A stretch of 5,241 bases of DNA from Flavobacteriales bacterium UBA7382 (GTDB lineage: Bacteria > Bacteroidota > Bacteroidia > Flavobacteriales_D > Sanyastnellaceae), in contig DKNS01000055.1 in NCBI GenBank assembly GCA_002469765.1, positions 7,097-12,337 on the forward strand, written 5' to 3'. Positions 1-5,241 of this stretch are shown piece by piece. Position 1 is the stretch's first letter. The number at the start of each line of letters is the position of its first letter. The notes beneath the pieces were generated by a model, which saw nothing but the letters and a program-made list of their open reading frames with translations, searched no databases and was not told where the DNA came from. A program made the position numbers and the translations under genes.

Positions 1-788
1 ATGTGGAAGAAGACGTCTTGTGTCTTTTCCTTGCCACTGAAGAATTGCACGTCGTCGATGATCAGCACATCCATCATTTGGTAGAAGTGGCTGAAGTCGT
101 TGACGGTGTTGTTCCGAACGGCGTCGATGAATTGGTGCGTGAAGCGCTCAGAACTCACGTAGAGCACCGTCTTGTCCGGCTGTTGGTTCTTGATCTCCAA
201 CCCAATGGCGTGGGCGAGATGCGTTTTGCCCAGACCCACACCTCCGTAGATCAAGAGGGGATTGAAGGCTGTTCCGCCAGGTTTGTTGGCCACGGCGAAA
301 CCTGCGCTCCGCGCAAGACGGTTGCATTCACCTTCGATGAAGCTGTCGAACGCGTAGTTGGGATTCAGGTTGGAGTCGATGTTCAACTTGCGCAAACCTG
401 GAATCACAAAAGGATTCTTGATGGGGGCGGGCTCTCCCACAATCGGCATGGACACTTCTGCGTTCCGAGTGGCACGCACTTCAGTGGTGGGAACGTTGAC
501 CGTGTAGGGGCTGCTGGAGACCCCTTCGCGGGCGTGCTCCATGATGATGCTGTATTCCAAACGAGCCTCCGTGCCAAGCTCTTTGCGCACAGTTTTGCGC
601 AACAAAGAAACGTAGTGCTCTTCAAGCCACTCGTAGAAAAACTGGGAGGGAACTTGAATGGTGAGCACATTTCCATCGAGCTTCACCGGCTTGATAGGCG
701 CAAACCAAGTCTTGTACGCCTGATCGTTGATGTTGTCCTTGATGACAGTCAGGCACTTGGCCCAAACGCTGGCGTGGTCTTGGTTCAT
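1..788 (-). CDS. dnaA: Chromosomal replication initiator protein DnaA (3' part missing)
   Basis: Cytoplasmic AAA+ ATPase that binds DnaA boxes and melts the replication origin. Reading the minus strand from the ATG at 788-786 gives 262 codons with no stop before the left edge. Residues 1-85 match domain I, with KTWFAPIKPV near residue 25 and SQFFYEWLEEHY near 50. A variable linker follows, then NPFVIPGLRKL and NPNYAFDSFIEG, where the AAA+ domain begins. Walker A is GGVGLGKT at 182-189, the initiator-specific region RNNTVNDF is at 225-232, and Walker B is VLIIDD at 241-246. Sensor motifs and the DNA-binding domain IV lie outside the window. The family is usually about 450-480 residues, so a bit over half is present. 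There is no clear Shine-Dalgarno site; the start fits the conserved N-terminus. It is transcribed divergently from the thioesterase gene. Identification is certain from the motifs seen. Confidence 0.98.
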   Translation of the reverse strand, partial: MNQDHASVWAKCLTVIKDNINDQAYKTWFAPIKPVKLDGNVLTIQVPSQFFYEWLEEHYVSLLRKTVRKELGTEARLEYSIIMEHAREGVSSSPYTVNVPTTEVRATRNAEVSMPIVGEPAPIKNPFVIPGLRKLNIDSNLNPNYAFDSFIEGECNRLARSAGFAVANKPGGTAFNPLLIYGGVGLGKTHLAHAIGLEIKNQQPDKTVLYVSSERFTHQFIDAVRNNTVNDFSHFYQMMDVLIIDDVQFFSGKEKTQDVFFH

Positions 789-861
789 GCAGAGAGGTTG
801 AAAAGGTTCAACTGGTTGGTCTTCAAACTCTCCTGAAAGAGGATGGTTTTTGTTCTCAACC

Positions 862-901
862 GAGAAGGCGAATTTGGGATAAATCTTCTCAAAAAAAAAA
901 A
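862..901. repeat. Imperfect inverted repeat followed by an A11 run, upstream of dnaA
   Basis: GAGAAG at 862-867 pairs with CTTCTC at 885-890. The inner ATTT and AAAT also pair, leaving a four-base bulge on one side and a short GGGAT-type loop. Eleven consecutive A follow directly at 891-901. Relative to dnaA the order is T11, then the repeat, about 75-115 bases upstream of the start codon, so it lies in the dnaA promoter or leader region. It could be an operator, a leader hairpin or an intrinsically curved A-tract. As a terminator it would need a U run after the hairpin, but on the plus strand the run is A, so that role is unlikely. Confidence 0.4.
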
Positions 902-935
902 TCGGAGGTCTTGATTTTTGACGAATTCTAACAGG

Positions 936-968
936 TGTGAAAACCAAGGCAACCCGTGAATATATGTG
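936..968 (+). promoter_or_regulatory. Weak candidate Bacteroidota-type promoter for the thioesterase gene
   Basis: TATATGTG at 961-968 matches five of the six fixed positions of the Bacteroidota -7 consensus TAnnTTTG. A TGTG at 936-939, 21 bases upstream, is one mismatch from the -33 TTTG. If used, transcription would start just past 970. That would exclude the GTG at 966 as translation start and favour 1011 or 1044. The match is weak and could be chance. Confidence 0.2.
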
Positions 969-1010
969 GTGAAAATATTGTGTGTCCTCTGGGCGTTGCA
1001 TCTTGCAGCA

Positions 1011-1451
1011 ATGGGAATTTTTCAAGCCACGAATGCAGGGCAAGTGCACGTGCACGATTTGCGTGTGAGGTATGCGGATACAGATCGAATGGACATGGTG
1101 TACCATGGCACATACGCTGCATATTTGGAAGCGGCCCGTGTGGAAATGTTGAGAGACTCAGGATTTGTGTACGCTGAAATGGAGCGCGATGGTACGTTTT
1201 TGCCTGTGGTGCAGCTGGAGCTGACCTACAAGAAGCCCGCCCGTTACGACGAAGTGTTGGAAGTGCACACCCACATCACGCAAGAGCCCACCTCCAAATT
1301 GGTGTTGCACTGTGAGGTGCGTCGAGGAGAGGATGTCCTTGTGGAAGGAAAGGTGGTGTTGGTGTTTGTGGACGGCTCGTCAGGGAGGCCTAAAAGGGCC
1401 CCTGAGCACTTGGTTCAGACGCTGACCAAAATTGGGTTGGTCAGGGGATGA
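1011..1451 (+). CDS. YbgC/4-hydroxybenzoyl-CoA thioesterase-family acyl-CoA thioesterase
   Basis: Probable cytoplasmic hot-dog-fold hydrolase releasing a free acid and CoA from acyl-CoA; the substrate cannot be read from sequence. The diagnostic block is RVRYADTDRMDMVYHGTY, matching the YbgC pattern EDTDAGGVVYHASY. The second Asp of ADTD aligns with the catalytic Asp of this family. Further family features are EAARVEMLRDSGF, LPVVQLELTYKKPARYDE, and a final strand VLVFVD followed by RPKRAPEHL. The start is uncertain. The ATG at 1011 gives 146 residues; a GTG at 1044, preceded by AGGG, gives 135, the usual family length; a GTG at 966 gives 161 with a hydrophobic leader. Such a leader is not expected for this cytosolic family, so I prefer 1011 or 1044. 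It is the only plus-strand gene here, divergent from dnaA and ending nine bases from the convergent glycosyltransferase gene. YbgC proteins of proteobacteria associate with Tol-Pal; no tol genes are visible here. Confidence 0.9.
   Translation: MGIFQATNAGQVHVHDLRVRYADTDRMDMVYHGTYAAYLEAARVEMLRDSGFVYAEMERDGTFLPVVQLELTYKKPARYDEVLEVHTHITQEPTSKLVLHCEVRRGEDVLVEGKVVLVFVDGSSGRPKRAPEHLVQTLTKIGLVRG
1422..1444. terminator. Perfect 8-bp inverted repeat at the convergent gene junction
   Basis: CTGACCAA (1422-1429) and TTGGTCAG (1437-1444) are perfect reverse complements around a 7-base loop. The hairpin lies in the last codons of the thioesterase gene and begins 17 bases beyond the glycosyltransferase stop on the other strand, so it could form in both transcripts. 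Neither side is followed by a T run, so it is not a classical intrinsic terminator. It may slow polymerase or protect 3' ends. The role is inferred from position only. Confidence 0.4.
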
Positions 1452-1460
1452 GGCATGGAT

Positions 1461-2588
1461 TCAGGAAGTTTGGACCTCTCGGATGAGGCTGTCCAACTTC
1501 GCGATGACGTTTTTCCACGAAAATGAATTGGCCTTTTCGCGGTAGGCTTTGGGGGCCACGGGCCAAGTCTTCCACGTCTGATTGCGAAAGGCATCAAACC
1601 AAGATTCAGGCTCCATGTACCGATGCCCGGCCGGCATGGTTTCAGTGTACGCATGCAATTGGGGCACCCAAGGCATCACCTCACAGCGCATGGCTTCGAT
1701 CACGGCCAACCCGAAGTACTCCTGCTTTGGCGCAAGCGGGGCCACGGTGCTTCGCCACAGCCATCGGACATAGTCGGCCTTGGAATCGGCATACCCCCAC
1801 TGCAAACAGCGTGAACCCATGTTGTCACGCATGGCTTCCCAGCCTTCTGGGACCCTTCCCTTGGATTCCCCCATGACCACAAATTCGGCAGGAATGTTGT
1901 GTTTGAGAATGCCATGCACAAGCGCCATCCAAACGTCGGTTCCTTTGTCCCAGGACCATCTCTGGTTCCAGAGCAGCACAGGAACCTCACAGCCCTCCCA
2001 GTTGCCTGGCTGTTCTGGTCGCAGTGCATCCCAATCCTCAAAGCTCAATCCAAGGTGCACCACATGGCTTTTTTCTGCGATGCGCGCTGCGGGACGAGGC
2101 AGTCTGGGCTTGGGCATCTTGGCCATCCATGTGTCGACAGCGTCCAAAAACGCCCTGCGGTGGTGGGCAGAGTTGAACCAAACTTGGTCGGCAGCAAGGG
2201 CGCTGGAGACATTGATGTAGCTGTACGCCAAGTCACGTCCGAGCTTGGGGTCGTTGTCAGTGGGCGACCAGGGAAAGGTGAGTTGGTTTTCATGGAACAT
2301 GACCACGCATTTGACGCCGTGCCAGGTGGCTGGCAACAGGCCTTTGAGTTGTGCTAGGTCGCACATGTCCGTGGTGATGAGGACGTCGGGAGGGCTCATG
2401 GACTGCAGTTCATGGGCCCAAATCCCAGCAGCGCCTTGCATCCGCCATTTCCAATGGTTGGCGTGGAACGTTTTAAGGTCCACTCGATGCCCTTTTTGCG
2501 TCAGCCCTTGCTTGACGCCTTGGGCCCAAGCGGCGTGGGACCCGCCGTGAAAGGGATCCAACAAAAGAATGCGGGCAGAATCGTTCAT
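1461..2588 (-). CDS. DUF3524 glycosyltransferase, tRNA-queuosine alpha-mannosyltransferase-like
   Basis: GT-B, GT4-type glycosyltransferase of the DUF3524 family, whose animal member GTDC1/QTMAN attaches mannose to queuosine in tRNA-Asp. The N-terminal half shows the family blocks LLLDPFHGGSH (8-18), HANHWKWRMQGAAG (42-55), the MFHENQLTFPWSP block (97-109) and a VWFNSAHHRRAFLD stretch (136-149). The C-terminal half has LLWNQRWSWDKG (205-216) and EYFGLAVIEAM (290-300). Glu290 and Glu298 form the EX7E arrangement of retaining GT4 enzymes. Length 375 residues fits the family. There is no signal peptide or membrane segment, so it is cytosolic. The start at 2588 is fixed by the core motif, which begins seven residues in. 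It overlaps the end of the upstream hydrolase gene by 116 bases and is the last gene of the minus-strand run. A nucleotide-sugar donor and tRNA-Q acceptor are inferred from homology; another acceptor cannot be excluded. Confidence 0.88.
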   Translation of the reverse strand: MNDSARILLLDPFHGGSHAAWAQGVKQGLTQKGHRVDLKTFHANHWKWRMQGAAGIWAHELQSMSPPDVLITTDMCDLAQLKGLLPATWHGVKCVVMFHENQLTFPWSPTDNDPKLGRDLAYSYINVSSALAADQVWFNSAHHRRAFLDAVDTWMAKMPKPRLPRPAARIAEKSHVVHLGLSFEDWDALRPEQPGNWEGCEVPVLLWNQRWSWDKGTDVWMALVHGILKHNIPAEFVVMGESKGRVPEGWEAMRDNMGSRCLQWGYADSKADYVRWLWRSTVAPLAPKQEYFGLAVIEAMRCEVMPWVPQLHAYTETMPAGHRYMEPESWFDAFRNQTWKTWPVAPKAYREKANSFSWKNVIAKLDSLIREVQTS

Positions 2589-3562
2589 GGAACCAAGTTT
2601 TCAAAAGGTACAACACGCTCGGCTCGCGCACATCTTGGTGAGCTTGCCTCAAATTGGGCGTGCCGGCGTCGTGCCATGCGCTCACCCACGCAGAGGCGAT
2701 CACATGGCTGGCTTCACAGAACCTCGGCCACGTGTTGTGTCCAGTGAGGCTGTCCCAGCATGCCAGAGCCTCGGGACTGGGCAACATGGACAGGGTGCGC
2801 CCCCGTCGGCGCAAGGCCCAACCGCGGGTTTCAACCAAGCGTCGCCATGTGGCCTCTGTCACGAGGAGTTCGGGCACGTGGCTGTGGCTCTCCGTCAAGA
2901 TGTCCCACGGGTCCCAGAGGGGCTCGTAGTCAGGCCGGGCCTCTGTCAATTCACAGGTGTGTGAAGCCATCAAGTTCTCCACGTTGTGGGTTTCCCACAG
3001 GGCATGTATGCCCTGTTGATTGGTCCGTTGGCCGTCGTAGTTTCCTGTGCTGTGAAGTGGCACGTGGGCGTCGGCCAAATAATGTCCAAGGTCAGCGGCC
3101 GTGCGCAGCACGTTGTCCAAATCGGGGGGGGTGGAGTCCGAACCCGCCATCAAACCCACGAGCTTGTTGTACGTCCAGAACAACTGCCATGGCAACACAC
3201 CAAATCGGTGAGGATCGAGGGTGCTGTCGCCCGAGGCCACGATGGCCTCGTATTCTTTCCAACTCATTCCAATCAGCTCATTCGAGGACGAATCTCCGGG
3301 CCAAGCGTCGAGGACGTCGTCCAGGTCAAGGAAATGTCGAGGTGCCTCGAGGCTGTCGGTGTGCTTCCTCGAGTCTGCAGAGGTGGCGTGGCGCACCAGA
3401 AGGGTGGGGTCGCCCCCCCCATGCGTTTTGCAAGTCAGGGGGCAATTGCACCCAAGCTTTTGCGTGAATGTGTCGGTGAGGGGAGAACCCCCAACCCACG
3501 ATGAAGATTGGAAGCAGGCAGGCGAAAGCGCCTTTCAGGACATCATTTGGAAGTCGGCGCAT
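2473..3562 (-). pseudogene. Exported zinc-dependent phospholipase C / S1-P1 nuclease-like hydrolase, frameshifted
   Basis: Two frames together encode one protein. From the ATG at 3562 come a signal peptide of about 23 residues and then WGFSPHRHIH, where the Trp is the expected first zinc ligand of mature PLC/S1-P1 proteins, followed by LPPDLQ. The frame breaks at the G8 run (3413-3420). In the next frame follow EAPRHFLDLDD, GVLPWQL, LGHYLADAHVPLH, NYDGQRTNQQGIHALWE and SAWHDAGTPNL. These are the His/Asp ligand blocks in family order. Removing one G gives a continuous protein of 362 residues. A start at the GTG at 3394-3396 would lack the signal peptide and first ligands, so it is unlikely to be active. 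Family members usually end soon after the DAGxPNL block; this frame runs on about 50 residues with an Arg-rich tail, overlapping the glycosyltransferase gene by 116 bases. The start overlaps comB by 20 bases. The protein would act in the periplasm or outside the cell; whether it cuts phospholipid or nucleic acid is unknown. It may be a true pseudogene, a slippage-switched gene, or intact with a sequence error. Confidence 0.82.
3413..3420 (-). repeat. G8 homopolymer at the frame break in the hydrolase gene
   Basis: Eight consecutive C on the plus strand read as G8 in the coding direction, about 47 codons after the hydrolase start. With seven G the reading is AWGGDPTLLVRHAT and joins both halves; with eight it is out of frame. 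The tract is therefore the exact site of the frameshift. Such runs are prone both to polymerase slippage in cells and to sequencing error. Confidence 0.9.
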
Positions 3563-4274
3563 GGTTCAACAGAACCAAGGAACCGTTTTTCAAGATGGGA
3601 ATGGCCTTGCAATTGTTGGGCGTCAGGCAATACTTCACGTCCTCGTTCAAGTTCAAATTGCGCAACCGCCTTCTGTGCGAGGACGCCTTGAGGAAGGAGA
3701 ACATGTTGTCTCGAGAGGAACGGAACAAAAATTTGGCAGCCACCGTGCTGTCTGAGTCTGCGTAAAATTTCCCAGAGGCCAGACATAGGTCTGCAATGGC
3801 CCCGCCACAAATGGTGTCCTCCAAGTTGAATTTGTCTTTCCAACCTGACCCCAAGACCAGCACGTCGCGCTCTTGTTCAATGAGCCATGTGCTGATGGCG
3901 TCGAGGTTGTTCAAGGCGCCGATCACCACGGTCGACTTGTCCTTGGCCATGTTGATGGCCTTCGTGCCGTTTGTGGTCGTCAACACCACCGTTTTGCCTT
4001 TCAACTTGGGGTCCATGTAGCTGTATGGCGAATTACCCATGTCGAACCCGTCGACAATCTGTCCGCCACGTTCCGCTGCCACAATGTGACCTTGTGCTTT
4101 GTAATTCTTGGCTTCTTCCAAAGTCGCCACGGGGATGATTTCCCCAACCCCGTACTCCATGGCGGCACAAATGGCGGAGGTTGCCCTCAGCACGTCCAGG
4201 ACGACCACGAGGTCAAAATCTCTTTCGTAGAGGTGGTACTCGCCTGGCGAAAAGCAAACTTCAATGCGGTTCAT
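3543..4274 (-). CDS. comB: 2-phosphosulfolactate phosphatase family protein (ComB-like)
   Basis: Member of the ComB family, which in methanogens removes phosphate from 2-phosphosulfolactate on the way to coenzyme M; it is a Mg-dependent cytosolic phosphatase. The visible family blocks are VVLDVLRATSAI (24-35), AAERGGQIVDGFDMGNSP (66-83), LTTTNGTKA (98-106), GSGWKDKFNLEDTICGGA (142-159) and, near the C-terminus, ASSHRRRLRNL followed by DVKYCLTPN. Length 243 residues is typical. The start is 19 bases after the gcvT stop, with no strong Shine-Dalgarno site, and the C-terminal end overlaps the start of the hydrolase gene by 20 bases. This points to co-transcription with gcvT. Bacteroidota do not make coenzyme M by the methanogen route, so the real role here may be sulfolactate or another sulfonate, or a different substrate; that part is inference. 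Family assignment is strong. Confidence 0.93.
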   Translation of the reverse strand: MNRIEVCFSPGEYHLYERDFDLVVVLDVLRATSAICAAMEYGVGEIIPVATLEEAKNYKAQGHIVAAERGGQIVDGFDMGNSPYSYMDPKLKGKTVVLTTTNGTKAINMAKDKSTVVIGALNNLDAISTWLIEQERDVLVLGSGWKDKFNLEDTICGGAIADLCLASGKFYADSDSTVAAKFLFRSSRDNMFSFLKASSHRRRLRNLNLNEDVKYCLTPNNCKAIPILKNGSLVLLNHAPTSK

Positions 4275-4293
4275 GTCGTCGTCGGTGTTGGGT

Positions 4294-5241
4294 TCAGGAA
4301 GTCAAAAAGGGAAACTTCACCACGTGGCAGGCCACCCTCTTGCTGCGGATTTGGACGAACAAGTCCGTGCTCAGCGCAGACACCGCGCGGTCAAGATAGG
4401 CCATCCCAATGCCATGGCCCAAGGAAGGAGACATGGTCCCGCTTGTGACTTGCCCAACCACATTTTCGGACGCGTCCATCACGTTGTAGCCCTGACGCGG
4501 GATGCCTCTGTCGTCCATGACCAGCCCCCTCAGCTTGCGCGGGGTGCCTTCCACCTTTTGCGCTTTCAGGAGGTCGGCGTCGACAAAGTCCTTCGTGAAC
4601 TTCGTGACCCAACCCAATCCAGCCGACATGGGAGACGTGGTGTCGTCGATGTCGTTGCCGTAGAGGCAGAAACCCATTTCCATGCGCAAGGTGTCCCGCG
4701 CGCCAAGCCCACATGGTGGCACCCCTGCATCAAGCAGGGCTCTCCAGATGGATTCCACCCCCTCAGGCGACGCATAGATTTCGACGCCGCCTGCCCCGGT
4801 GTAGCCCGTGGCAGACACCAACACGTCTTGGCCGAGAAGGGTTCCTTGTGTGAACGTGTAGTAGGACAGTTCTTCCCAGGTGTTTTCGTCCTTTCTGGTG
4901 GGAGACAACTTGCCGAGGATATGCTGGGCTTCGGGCCCTTGAAGCGCGATCAACGCGTGTCGTTCGCTGGCGTCATCCAACGTCACGTTGAATCCCTTTT
5001 CTGCGACTTGATTTTGAATCCAAGCCCAGTCTTTGGCCCGATTGCTGGCGTTGACCACAAGCATGAATCGGTCTTGGTCAAGGCGGTAGACCAACAGGTC
5101 GTCCACGATGCCGCCGATGCCGTTGGGCATGAAGCTGTACTGGACTTTGCCGTTGAACAAGGTGCTGGCGTCGTTGCTGGACACCCATTGCACCAAAGCA
5201 AGTGCGTCTGGGCCGGAGATGAAGAACTCGCCCATGTGGCT
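4294..5241 (-). CDS. gcvT: Glycine cleavage system T protein (aminomethyltransferase), N-terminus missing
   Basis: Transfers the methylene group from aminomethyl-lipoyl H protein to tetrahydrofolate, releasing ammonia; cytosolic component of glycine cleavage. The visible 315 residues begin in the conserved SHMGEF block at the right edge, so roughly 45-50 N-terminal residues lie outside; the ATG at 5235 is internal. The family is usually about 360 residues. Visible blocks are GKVQYSFMPNGIGGIVDDLLVY with the catalytic-site Asp pair at 5098-5103, VNASNRAKDW, LIALQGPEA, GYTGAGGVEIY, GLGARDTLRMEMGFCLYGND, SPMSAGLGWVTKF, RGIPRQGYNV and GQVTSGTMSPSLGHGIGMAYL, ending in the usual final strand before PF. 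All family motifs expected in this part are intact. It appears to be upstream in a minus-strand unit with comB 19 bases after it. Confidence 0.97.
   Translation of the reverse strand, partial: SHMGEFFISGPDALALVQWVSSNDASTLFNGKVQYSFMPNGIGGIVDDLLVYRLDQDRFMLVVNASNRAKDWAWIQNQVAEKGFNVTLDDASERHALIALQGPEAQHILGKLSPTRKDENTWEELSYYTFTQGTLLGQDVLVSATGYTGAGGVEIYASPEGVESIWRALLDAGVPPCGLGARDTLRMEMGFCLYGNDIDDTTSPMSAGLGWVTKFTKDFVDADLLKAQKVEGTPRKLRGLVMDDRGIPRQGYNVMDASENVVGQVTSGTMSPSLGHGIGMAYLDRAVSALSTDLFVQIRSKRVACHVVKFPFLTS

Larger units (their letters stand above)
789..1010. other. Divergent intergenic region between dnaA and the thioesterase gene
   Basis: About 220 bases separate the dnaA start from the chosen thioesterase start, and the region must hold both promoters. 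It is visibly more AT-rich than the flanking genes. It contains an A11 run (891-901) and an imperfect inverted repeat (862-890). Only one weak DnaA-box-like 9-mer is visible: the reverse strand of 874-882 reads TTATCCCAA, 7 of 9 against TTATCCACA. I see no cluster of DnaA boxes, so this does not look like an origin. No tRNA or small RNA is recognisable. Confidence 0.7.

Noticed and set aside
3..836. Long plus-strand open frame of 277 residues opposite dnaA
   Set aside because: It is the antisense shadow of dnaA, whose own strand shows Walker A, Walker B and domain I motifs. The shadow protein resembles nothing.
789..1010. Replication origin next to dnaA
   Set aside because: Only one poor DnaA-box-like 9-mer is present, with no cluster and no clear unwinding element beyond an A run. 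The other side of dnaA is outside the window.
1523..2357. Several overlapping plus-strand frames opposite the glycosyltransferase
   Set aside because: They overlap each other in different frames, have no family motifs, and lie opposite a clearly conserved gene.
2760..3504. Plus-strand open frames of 235 and 172 residues opposite the hydrolase gene
   Set aside because: They are shadows of a GC-rich gene. They are rich in Arg, Pro, Ser and Gly with no motif, while the minus strand carries a recognisable metal-binding protein.
1460..4303. The 10-mer TTCAGGAAGT present at the ends of both the glycosyltransferase and gcvT genes
   Set aside because: Both proteins happen to end in Thr-Ser-stop, and the identity does not extend further. 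Coincidence is the simplest reading.
3873..4448. Plus-strand frame of 191 residues spanning the comB-gcvT junction
   Set aside because: It runs antisense to two well-identified genes and shows no domain.

Overview
The window looks like chromosomal housekeeping DNA from a member of the Bacteroidota, probably the Flavobacteriales or a close relative. The evidence is the DnaA sequence (the stretch around NPFVIPGLRKL and the ATPase core), a ComB-like phosphatase of the kind common in that phylum, an exported WGF-type zinc hydrolase, and the absence of clear Shine-Dalgarno sites. By eye the GC content is in the mid-50s percent, which is high for typical flavobacteria, so the lineage below phylum is uncertain.

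Layout from left to right: (1) the 5' two thirds of dnaA on the minus strand, running off the left edge; (2) a divergent intergenic region of about 220 bases with an A11 run and an imperfect inverted repeat; (3) a YbgC-like acyl-CoA thioesterase, the only plus-strand gene; (4) a convergent junction holding a perfect 8-bp hairpin; (5) a minus-strand run read as gcvT -> comB -> zinc-dependent phospholipase C/S1-P1-like hydrolase -> DUF3524 glycosyltransferase (relative of the tRNA-queuosine mannosyltransferase QTMAN/GTDC1). The four genes in (5) lie 19 bases apart or overlap, so they probably form one transcription unit. gcvT runs off the right edge, which removes its N-terminus.

The main anomaly is the hydrolase gene. 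Its signal peptide and N-terminal metal-binding region lie in one frame and the rest in another. The switch falls exactly at a run of eight G on the coding strand, and removing one G restores a continuous reading frame. The same gene also runs 116 bases into the glycosyltransferase gene with an arginine-rich tail past the family's usual end. It is either a decaying gene, a slippage-switched gene, or a sequence carrying homopolymer errors. I see no mobile elements, CRISPR arrays, RNA genes or obvious new multi-gene system. The genes cover separate jobs: replication initiation, thioester hydrolysis, probable tRNA hypermodification, an exported hydrolase, phosphosulfolactate-type phosphatase, and one-carbon/glycine metabolism.
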